From NCBI GenBank assembly GCA_964653285.1, contig CAZZEX010000054.1:1-32446 (forward strand): a stretch of DNA of 32,446 nt, in the 5' to 3' direction. How positions within the stretch are numbered: the stretch's first letter is position 1; each line of letters starts with the position of its first letter. Positions 15,095 to 22,291 of the stretch are shown piece by piece. Below the pieces are notes generated by a model, which did no database searches, was not told the origin of the DNA, and saw nothing but the letters and a program-made list of their open reading frames with translations. The translations under genes and the position numbers were made by a program. This stretch comes from CAZZEX01 sp964653285. Its GTDB lineage: Bacteria; Chloroflexota; Anaerolineae; B4-G1.

Positions 15095-16048
15095 GTGGCG
15101 ATGGTTGATCTTTCTGTCGTCATTGTCAGTTGGAATGTCCGTGATCTCCTGCGGCGGTGCCTGCATTCGATGCTTGATACTCGCTGCTCACTGCTCATGG
15201 AAATCATTGTCGTGGACAATGCTTCCACCGATGGCAGTGTCGAGATAGTGCGGGTGGAGTTCCCCGGCGTGCGTCTCATCGCTAACGCCGACAACCGGGG
15301 CTTCCCAGCCGCCAACAACCAGGGGATTGCCGTCGCCCGGGGCCGGTACGTGCTTCTGCTGAATCCGGACACGGAGGTGGTAGGCGACGCGCTGGCGACG
15401 ATGGTCGCGTTCGCCGATGCAAACCCGGACGTGGGGATAGTTGGCCCGCAGTTGTTGAACCCCGATGGCAGCGTGCAGTCCTCCCGCCGCCGCTTCCCCA
15501 CGCTGCTGATCGCTTTCTTCGAGTCCACCTGGCTCCAGCCCTACGCTCCCCGCCGCGTGCTGGAGCGGTACTACATTCTCGACCAGCCCGACGACGTGGT
15601 GCTTGACGTGGACTGGGTGAAGGGGGCAGCGATGATGGCCCGCTGGGAGGCCATCCAGCAGGTGGGGCCGATGGACGAGGACTTCTTCATGTACTCGGAG
15701 GAACTGGACTGGTGCCGGCGGTTCCGTGAGGCCGGCTGGCGCGTGGTCTACCTGCCCGCTGCGCAGATTGTTCACCACGAGGGCAAGAGTAGCGAGCAGG
15801 TCGTGCCCGCCCGTCACATCCGCTTCCAGACCAGCAAGGTGCGCTACTTCCGCAAGTACTACGGCCCGCTGGTCGCAGAGACACTGCGGCTGTTCCTGCT
15901 GGGTAACTATGCCTGGCAGTTGGGGCTGGAGGGGACCAAGTGGCTGGTGGGCCACAAGCGGCCCATGCGGGCCCAGCGGATAGCCGCCTATCGGCAGGTG
16001 CTCTGCTCGGGACTACGGTGGAAGGGGACTTGCCAGGGTGAAGGATGA
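15095..16048 (+). CDS. Glycosyltransferase family 2 (rhamnosyltransferase-like)
   Basis: Inverting GT-A glycosyltransferase that adds a sugar from a nucleotide donor to a growing surface glycan. The N-terminal LSVVIVSWNVRDLL and EIIVVDNASTDGS nucleotide-binding segments, DNRGFPAANNQGI, the metal-binding LLLNPDTEV, and the acceptor-side motif FFMYSEELDWCRRFREAGW are present, a set typical of WbbL-like rhamnosyl- and related transferases. GDP-rhamnose from the Gmd/Rmd pair would be a plausible donor, though most WbbL relatives use dTDP-rhamnose. The start is GTG 15095 or ATG 15101; no strong ribosome binding site is visible and a stable hairpin lies immediately upstream. It overlaps the next gene by 11 bp. 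Confidence 0.88.
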   Translation: MAMVDLSVVIVSWNVRDLLRRCLHSMLDTRCSLLMEIIVVDNASTDGSVEIVRVEFPGVRLIANADNRGFPAANNQGIAVARGRYVLLLNPDTEVVGDALATMVAFADANPDVGIVGPQLLNPDGSVQSSRRRFPTLLIAFFESTWLQPYAPRRVLERYYILDQPDDVVLDVDWVKGAAMMARWEAIQQVGPMDEDFFMYSEELDWCRRFREAGWRVVYLPAAQIVHHEGKSSEQVVPARHIRFQTSKVRYFRKYYGPLVAETLRLFLLGNYAWQLGLEGTKWLVGHKRPMRAQRIAAYRQVLCSGLRWKGTCQGEG

Positions 16049-18524
16049 GATAACCATCCATCGGCTGTTGGCCCTGCTGGTGATTGCATTTGTGAGTCTG
16101 GGGGTGACCTACGCTCTGGTGACGCCCTGTTTTGAGTCACCAGATGAATGGTCACACCTCTCCCTCGTGCGTTACTTTGGTGCGCACCGGGCACTGCCAC
16201 CCCGCGTCATGCCCTCTCGCCATGCTCGTACCGGGCCGGACCTGGCGTGGTATCTAGAATACCACGACCCGCCGCTTTATTACGCGCCGCCGCTTTACTA
16301 CAGCCTGGCTGCCTTGCTCACGTCATCCTCGTGGGCTGACATGGACGATCTGCCATATTTGCTGGTGCCCAGCCCTGGTTGGGAGGTAGGATGGGCACCA
16401 CAGCCCAATGGTGATCCCTGGAACAAGAACATTTACGCCCATCGGGCGGAGGAGACACTGGCTCAGAGCGGCACCGTTCGAGCGGCATATCTGCTGCGTC
16501 TGGTCTCACTGGGCCTGGGGGGAGTGACGGTACTGTGCACCTATGCGCTGGCCCGTCTCCTGTGGCCCGACCGGCCGGCCCTGGCGCTGGGGGCTGCGGC
16601 GTGCGTGGCCCTCAACCCGCAATTCATCGCCATCTCTGCTGGTGTGACCAACGATAACCTGCTCAATGCCCTGTTCAGCCTTTCCCTCGTGTGTGCCCTG
16701 CGCTGTATGCGTGATGGTGCAGCCTGGGACAGATGGGCGATGCTTGGTGGGTTGGTGGGGCTGGGGCTGTTGACCAAGCAAAGTGCCCTGCTCTTGATGC
16801 CGCTGGGATTGCTGGCCGTGGTCTGGCAGCGTGGGGCGGGGCCTTTCCTACGGCGTAAGGTGCTGGCCGACGGCGGTGCGTTTCTCGCCGTGGCACTGGG
16901 GGTGGGAGGCTGGTGGTACGTGCGCAACGCTATCCTGTACGGTGACCTGCTGGGCCTGGAGCCTCACCTCGCCCACCAGGTCCCGCTGGCCCACTTTGGC
17001 CTGAACGAGGCATTGATGACCCTGCGCTCCTACTGGGCGGCCTTTGGCTGGGCGCTGATCTTGGTTGAGCCGCTGGTGTATGGAGTGGTCGGGCTGGTGG
17101 CGTTGGCGGCCGGGGCAGGCATCGTGGTGGCAATCCGCCCCGGCGGTTCCCTTCCCCCCCGTGGGGGGGACCGAGGGCAGGGAGGCGCTAGAGAGAGTGC
17201 GCCCAGGGGCGATCACGCTGCTGGCGGTTCCCTTCCCCCCCGTGGGGGGGACCGAGGTAATCCCAGCCGGCCGGGTCGGGCGCACCGATGTACCGACGGT
17301 TCCCTTCCCCCCCGTGGGGGGGACCGAGGGGGGTCCCTGTGGCGTGCGCCGGCGATGACCAGACGCGGGCTGGCCCTGCTGGCGCTGGCCTTCGTCCTGA
17401 ACGTGACGACGTTGGTGCGGTGGGCGATAGTCACCGGCGCGCCGTATGGGCGGCTGCTGTTTCCAACCCTGGCGGCCGCTGGCGTGCTGAGTGCCTGGGG
17501 GCTTTCCCAGTGGACGCGGTGGAAAGCAGCCCGTTGGGGGCTTGGGGTGATGGCGGGGTTGGCGTTCCTCTTCGCTGTTCTCGTGCCGTGGCGCTACCTG
17601 CGCCCTGCCTATGCCGCCCCGCGCCTCCCGGACGGGATGCCAGACACGGCTCAACCCGTGAACTTGACGTTCCAGGGGGGTGTCCAGATCGCTGGCTACG
17701 AGCCTATTACGGAGGATCTGGAACCCGGTGAGGAACTGCGCCTGATCCTGTACTGGCATGCGCCGACGGCTCCGCATCGGTGCTATCGGGTGTGGGTACA
17801 ACTGGGACCCCATGACCCCACTCGTAGGGTTGCCGAGGACGGCGTCTGGCTGGGGGGGACGCTCTACCCCAGCGATTTATGGCAGGCGGGCGATGCCGTG
17901 CGTCAGGTATACCGTCTCGCCATCCCGGGGTGGGCGCCTGCCCCTGCTCTGTACTGGATCCGGATAGGATTGGTGGACGATACGGGGATGCGCGTCGCGC
18001 TGGCGGACCACAGCAGCGATATGGTTGTTTTGGGACCGTGGCGGATGCGAGACGTCTCAATATCTCCTTCGCCTGCCTGCGTTGCCGATGGCGGGGAATG
18101 CCATCTTGGCACAGCGATTCGATTGTTGGGCTATGACCTGGAACAGCGGCAGGAAGCGGGGGAGGAGGCCCTGCAACTGACCCTGTACTGGCGAGCAGAG
18201 CAGGTGCCCCCAGGTGACTACACGGTCTACGTGCACCTGATGGATACAGAGGGCTGTCTCCTGGGCCAACAAGATGGGCCTCCACGAGACGGCGCGTACC
18301 CGACCTCGTGGTGGCTTCCGGGTCAGACCGTCGTAGACCGGCATACCGTTCGCCTGGACCAGCCCTGTGCCGGTTCCGCGCGGTTGTGGGTCGGGATGTA
18401 CGATCCGGCAACGCTGGTGCGTCTTCCGGCGTATGATGGCACGGGCCAACGGTTGCCTGAGGACACCATTCCCCTGGCGGAGGTGACGCCTGGAGAGTTG
18501 AGCGTACAATGTTCGTCGGATTGA
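16038..18524 (+). CDS. GT-C-like polytopic membrane protein with C-terminal beta-sandwich repeats
   Basis: An 828-residue membrane protein. The N-terminal helix is followed by an extracytoplasmic SPDEWSHLSLVRYF, an acidic D-E-x-x-H motif like those near the active site in GT-C/DUF2142-like proteins, then about ten hydrophobic segments. After residue 530 come two similar soluble domains (IAGYEPITEDLEPGEELRL and LLGYDLEQRQEAGEEALQL, each with LYW, a DYTVYVHL-like strand and a final VGMYD-like strand). The probable role is transfer of sugars from a lipid-linked donor outside the membrane. The loop between two membrane segments contains three copies of a GC palindrome translated as GGSLPPRGGDRG, so it tolerates inserted peptide. 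GTG 16038 overlaps the GT2 gene by 11 bp. Confidence 0.75.
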   Translation: MKDEITIHRLLALLVIAFVSLGVTYALVTPCFESPDEWSHLSLVRYFGAHRALPPRVMPSRHARTGPDLAWYLEYHDPPLYYAPPLYYSLAALLTSSSWADMDDLPYLLVPSPGWEVGWAPQPNGDPWNKNIYAHRAEETLAQSGTVRAAYLLRLVSLGLGGVTVLCTYALARLLWPDRPALALGAAACVALNPQFIAISAGVTNDNLLNALFSLSLVCALRCMRDGAAWDRWAMLGGLVGLGLLTKQSALLLMPLGLLAVVWQRGAGPFLRRKVLADGGAFLAVALGVGGWWYVRNAILYGDLLGLEPHLAHQVPLAHFGLNEALMTLRSYWAAFGWALILVEPLVYGVVGLVALAAGAGIVVAIRPGGSLPPRGGDRGQGGARESAPRGDHAAGGSLPPRGGDRGNPSRPGRAHRCTDGSLPPRGGDRGGSLWRAPAMTRRGLALLALAFVLNVTTLVRWAIVTGAPYGRLLFPTLAAAGVLSAWGLSQWTRWKAARWGLGVMAGLAFLFAVLVPWRYLRPAYAAPRLPDGMPDTAQPVNLTFQGGVQIAGYEPITEDLEPGEELRLILYWHAPTAPHRCYRVWVQLGPHDPTRRVAEDGVWLGGTLYPSDLWQAGDAVRQVYRLAIPGWAPAPALYWIRIGLVDDTGMRVALADHSSDMVVLGPWRMRDVSISPSPACVADGGECHLGTAIRLLGYDLEQRQEAGEEALQLTLYWRAEQVPPGDYTVYVHLMDTEGCLLGQQDGPPRDGAYPTSWWLPGQTVVDRHTVRLDQPCAGSARLWVGMYDPATLVRLPAYDGTGQRLPEDTIPLAEVTPGELSVQCSSD
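17144..17329. repeat. Three copies of a 33-bp GC palindrome inside the GT-C gene
   Basis: Nearly identical copies at 17144-17176, 17225-17257 and 17297-17329, each centred on CCCCCCCGTGGGGGGG with CGGTTCCCTT before and ACCGAGG after. All three are read in the same frame as GGSLPPRGGDRG, although the spacers differ (48 and 39 bp, both multiples of three). Related palindromes occur in tatD and at 24358 and 27134. Confidence 0.9.
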
Positions 18525-21094
18525 TCACCGGCGAGCGCTCCCCATGCATGGCGGGATGTCGGTGGGCCATTATGCGGAAGGCACTGCTGGTTGTGCTGGT
18601 GGGCGGCGTCGGCGCGCTGTATCTGGTCGTGGCTTTGACCGCCGCGGGTGGCCGTCCGGTTGCACCGCTGGATGACGCGTACATCACATTCCAATATGCC
18701 CGCCAGATTGCGCGGGGCCATCCTTACCAGTATAATGATGGAGACCCTCCGACGACGGGGATGACCAGTCCCCTGTTTGGATTCTCGTTGGCAGGAGCCT
18801 ACCTGTTAGGCTTCACTGGCGAGCGGATCGTCGCTTTTGGTGTGGGGACAGGCGTGATCTGGCTGGGGCTGATCGCCTGGCTGACTTATCGCCTGGCTTC
18901 CCGCCTGGCGGGCGAGGAGGTCTCCAGGCGGGGGTGGCCGTTGGCTGCAGCAGTTCTCGTCGTCCTCACCGGATCGGTGCAATGGGGATGCTTCAACGGC
19001 ATGGAGACGGGCATCTTCACTGTGTTAACGTTGGCGGCACTCGATACGTTTCTGGCCAGGCGAACAGGACTGTGCGCCCTTTGGTTGGGCCTGGCCGGGC
19101 TCACCCGGCCCGAGGGCCTGGTACTGGCGGGATTGATCTGGGCGGTCTTTCTCATCGAGGGGCTTCTGCACTTCCGCGGTGGGGATGGGAACTCGCCCCA
19201 CATCTCTGTTCAATGGAAACAACTGGCGCTCCTTTCCGTGGCAGTTCTGGTAGGGTTTGTACCCTCGCTTGTCAACTGGGCACTCACCGGCACGACCCGC
19301 GCCGCAGGTCTCCAGGCTAAGTCCTGGTGGCTCAACGTTCCCTGCTACCCGGAGGAAATCGTCCGCTCGATGCTGTTGTCTTACCGGCATATCATCCTGG
19401 GACACTTCCTGGGATGGGAGCCGGCCGGACGTTGGTTTGTGCCACCTGGGCTCCTCTTGTTCTCTCTCCTGGGATGGGTCGGGCTGGGGATACGGCGCCG
19501 CTGGACGGTGCTGGCTGTGACCATTCTATGGTTCCTGGTAGGCACATTGTCCACCGCCACGCTGATCACGGCTACCTGGCACTTAGGACGCTATCAAGTT
19601 CCCTTTGTGCCGGTGGCGATGGCCCTGGCGCTGGGGGGCCTGTCGTTCCTCCAGCGGCGAATGAGATGCTGGTGGCAGGTTGCTGTGTTGGGATTAACGG
19701 TGCTCTTCTTGTTGACTTCCTCTGTGTACTCAACCCTGCGTTTTATGCACACCTATCGCCGTGCAATCAGCACCATGGTGCACCAGCAACTGGAGATCGC
19801 TGGTTGGCTGCGGGAGAACCTGCCCGCCGATGCCCGCGTGGGTGTCCACGACACTGGCAGCCTGCGCTATCTCGGCGAGAGGCCGACCTACGACCTGATT
19901 GGCCTGACCACAGCGGATGCCACCATCCCCTGGCGACACGGTGCCGGGAGTGTGTTTGAGCAGATGGAGCACTCACCGATGCGCCCCGACTACTTCGCCA
20001 TCTACCCGGATGTCTTCTCCATCCCTTACCTGGCGGCAACAGATCTCTTCGCTGAGGAGTTGTTTCGGGTGGAGGTGCTCGACTACACCGTCGTCAGCGC
20101 CGGTCCTGTTCAAGGAGTGTGGCGGGCCGACTGGCGTCTGGCCGGCAGCGGAGAGCGGTACTACCAGCCGGACGTCCTGGCGCGCACGGCTGGCCTGACA
20201 CTGGTGGACGTTTTGGATGTGGCCGATCTGGGCGATGAGGCGACGCACGGTGTAGAATGGTGGCAGGATATCCGTCGCCCCGGTTTCCCGACTGAGGTAT
20301 GGCAGTTGTCTTATCGCGTCCTCCCTGAGCGAGAAGCGCTGGATGGCGGACGGCTATTGACTGGAGGGATAGCCTTCGACGTGGCAACCAGGCCGGGTGA
20401 GTCGCTGTGGATCGTGGCGCGGCTGCATGCCCAGGAAGCGGGAGCGGTGCGGGTGGAGGTGGACGGACGTGACGTGGGACGCTGGGCTTATCCTCCCCTA
20501 CCCAGCCAGTGGCTGGAGACGGTTTTCTGGGTGCCGGCGGAGGCGATTATGAACCACCAGGCAAATATTGTGCTTCAGGTAGATACCGACAATCCAGACT
20601 TCCGCCATTACGCTCCCTACCACTTCTGGTTCCTGCAGGGTGAGCCGGAAGGCACACCGGCAGCACTGATGGAGATCAAGCAGCGCGTAGACGTCACCTT
20701 TGGCGAGGAGTTTTACCTCCTGGGTTTCGACCTGCCGGAGGGGGGTTGGCGTCCGGGCGATGCGCTGCCGGTGACACTCTATTGGCAAACGGGGGTTCCT
20801 ACCGACAGTGACGCCAAGGTTTTCCTCCACCTGTACGACGCTGATGGCAACCTGGGTCCCCAGTCCGATGGTTGGGCTTTTCACGGTACTCGTCCTCCTT
20901 ACACGTGGTGGCCAGGCGACGTCGTGGTTGATCCTCGACTGCTTGCCTTGCCAGTGTACCTGCCAGCAGGGCGATACTCGTTGGAGGTGGGCTTATACAA
21001 CCTCGACGGATCCGGGCGGCTCCCGGCCTACCGGGATGGTGTTCGTCAGCACGAGGAGCGGGTGCCATTGGCAGTGATCGAAGTGATGGAGTAG
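18509..21094 (+). CDS. GT-C-like polytopic membrane protein with C-terminal beta-sandwich domain
   Basis: An 861-residue membrane protein, member of the same general class as its neighbours but with a different N-terminal signature: PLDDAYITFQYARQIARGHPY, with the paired Asp typical of arabinofuranosyl/mannosyl GT-C enzymes, and GCFNGMETGIFTVLTLAALD followed by GLTRPEGL. About ten hydrophobic helices precede an extracytoplasmic region (GVHDTGSLRYLGERPTYDLIG) and a final domain with FYLLGFDLPEGG, VTLYWQTG, AKVFLHLYDADG and LEVGLYNLDGSGRLP, the same beta-sandwich type found in the adjacent GT-C genes. ATG 18509 overlaps the preceding gene by 16 bp; ATG 18572 (MRKALLVV) would give a cleaner membrane start and is an alternative. 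No repeats are inserted here, unlike its neighbours. Confidence 0.75.
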   Translation: MFVGLITGERSPCMAGCRWAIMRKALLVVLVGGVGALYLVVALTAAGGRPVAPLDDAYITFQYARQIARGHPYQYNDGDPPTTGMTSPLFGFSLAGAYLLGFTGERIVAFGVGTGVIWLGLIAWLTYRLASRLAGEEVSRRGWPLAAAVLVVLTGSVQWGCFNGMETGIFTVLTLAALDTFLARRTGLCALWLGLAGLTRPEGLVLAGLIWAVFLIEGLLHFRGGDGNSPHISVQWKQLALLSVAVLVGFVPSLVNWALTGTTRAAGLQAKSWWLNVPCYPEEIVRSMLLSYRHIILGHFLGWEPAGRWFVPPGLLLFSLLGWVGLGIRRRWTVLAVTILWFLVGTLSTATLITATWHLGRYQVPFVPVAMALALGGLSFLQRRMRCWWQVAVLGLTVLFLLTSSVYSTLRFMHTYRRAISTMVHQQLEIAGWLRENLPADARVGVHDTGSLRYLGERPTYDLIGLTTADATIPWRHGAGSVFEQMEHSPMRPDYFAIYPDVFSIPYLAATDLFAEELFRVEVLDYTVVSAGPVQGVWRADWRLAGSGERYYQPDVLARTAGLTLVDVLDVADLGDEATHGVEWWQDIRRPGFPTEVWQLSYRVLPEREALDGGRLLTGGIAFDVATRPGESLWIVARLHAQEAGAVRVEVDGRDVGRWAYPPLPSQWLETVFWVPAEAIMNHQANIVLQVDTDNPDFRHYAPYHFWFLQGEPEGTPAALMEIKQRVDVTFGEEFYLLGFDLPEGGWRPGDALPVTLYWQTGVPTDSDAKVFLHLYDADGNLGPQSDGWAFHGTRPPYTWWPGDVVVDPRLLALPVYLPAGRYSLEVGLYNLDGSGRLPAYRDGVRQHEERVPLAVIEVME

Positions 21095-21097
21095 ACT

Positions 21098-22270
21098 ATG
21101 CGCATTGGACTGGCTACTGGCGAGTACCCCCCTATGCAAGGCGGGGTGGGGGATTTCACCGCTCAACTGGGGCAGGCGCTGGCGGAGTTGGGGCACCAGG
21201 TGCACGTGATCACAGGTAAAGCCCAAGGCCCGAATCTTAAATCCCAAATCTCAAAGCCCGAAGCCCCAGATTCAGGGGTGATGGTGCACCGGGTCGTGAG
21301 CGGGTGGGGGTGGGGGTGCTGGGGACAGGTGCTAGGTCTGATGGAGGAACTGGGGCTGGAGGTGTTGGATCTCCAGTACCAGGCAGCCGCCTACCGTATG
21401 CACCCGGCGATCAACTTCGTACCCGCTCGCCAGGACCGACCGCCTGTGGTGGTGACATTCCACGACCTGAAGGTGCCCTACCTGTTCCCCAAGGCCGGGC
21501 CGCTGCGGTGGCGGGTGGTGCGCATGCTGGCCCACCGGGCCGACGGTGTCATCGTCACCAGCCAGGAGGATTACCTGCGGCTGGAGGGAGAGATTCCCTC
21601 TGCGCGGCTGAGCCTGATCCCTATTGGCAGCAACATCCCGCCTGTCCCCCCGCCGGGGTACGATCGGGACGCCGAGCGGGCCCGCTGGGGTGTGGGACTG
21701 GACGATTTCCTGCTGGGCTACTTTGGCTTCCTGAACGAAAGCAAGGGCGGGGAAGAACTGGTGCAGGCGCTGGCCATCCTGGTTGCCCGCGGGGTGCCGG
21801 CGCATCTCCTGATGATCGGCGGGCGAGTGGGCAGTTCCGACTCCACCAACTGGGCCTACGCGGAGCGGGTGGAGAATCTGATCGCCGAGTTGGGCCTGGA
21901 GGAGCGGGTACACTGGACCGGCTACACGCGCCCCGAGGAGGTCTCGGCGGGTCTCCTGGCGACGGACGTGTGCGTGTTGCCCTATCGGGATGGGGTCTCC
22001 TTTCGGCGGGGGACCCTGCACGCCTGCCTGGTGCACGGGCGGGCGGTGGTTACCACCCGTCCAGCGGTGCCGTTGTTGAAGGTGCGGGACGGAGAGAACA
22101 TGCTGCTGGTGAGCCCTCGGGACCCCGATGCGTTGGCGGAGGCGGTGATGCGTCTGGTGGCCGATCCTGGATTACGGTCTCGATTGGAAGCGGGGGTGGT
22201 CGCGCTGGCGGCGGAGTTCGCCTGGGAGCGGATTGCACGCCAGACGGCGGCGTTCTTTGGGAGGCTGTAG
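21098..22270 (+). CDS. Glycosyltransferase family 4 (GT-B)
   Basis: Retaining GT-B glycosyltransferase, 390 residues, starting three bases after the previous stop. The N-terminal MRIGLATGEYPPMQGGVGDFTAQL is the acceptor-domain glycine-rich loop, VTFHDLKVPYLF and VIVTSQEDY follow, and the donor domain starts near YFGFLNESKGGEELVQA. The usual EPFG/EGFG-type motif with two Glu is degenerate here (GVSFRRGTLHACLVHGRAVVTT), so catalysis may differ from standard family members. An insertion in the N-terminal domain, AQGPNLKSQISKPEAPDSG, is translated from an eight-unit heptamer array. Likely acts in the same surface glycan pathway as the flanking genes. Confidence 0.82.
   Translation: MRIGLATGEYPPMQGGVGDFTAQLGQALAELGHQVHVITGKAQGPNLKSQISKPEAPDSGVMVHRVVSGWGWGCWGQVLGLMEELGLEVLDLQYQAAAYRMHPAINFVPARQDRPPVVVTFHDLKVPYLFPKAGPLRWRVVRMLAHRADGVIVTSQEDYLRLEGEIPSARLSLIPIGSNIPPVPPPGYDRDAERARWGVGLDDFLLGYFGFLNESKGGEELVQALAILVARGVPAHLLMIGGRVGSSDSTNWAYAERVENLIAELGLEERVHWTGYTRPEEVSAGLLATDVCVLPYRDGVSFRRGTLHACLVHGRAVVTTRPAVPLLKVRDGENMLLVSPRDPDALAEAVMRLVADPGLRSRLEAGVVALAAEFAWERIARQTAAFFGRL
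21218..21273. repeat. Heptanucleotide array inside the GT4 gene
   Basis: Eight 7-bp units (AAAGCCC, AAGGCCC, GAATCTT, AAATCCC, AAATCTC, AAAGCCC, GAAGCCC, CAGATTC). Units are degenerate but the 7-bp register is unbroken. It codes for the KAQGPNLKSQISKPEAPDS stretch, which is absent from typical family members. Confidence 0.75.
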
Positions 22271-22291
22271 CATGGGACAAGAGGTACTCCC

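Noticed and set aside
16848..17813. Minus-strand open frame of 321 codons opposite the GT-C gene
   Set aside because: Its length results from GC-rich repeats without stops on either strand; translation is low-complexity Pro/Gly/Arg.
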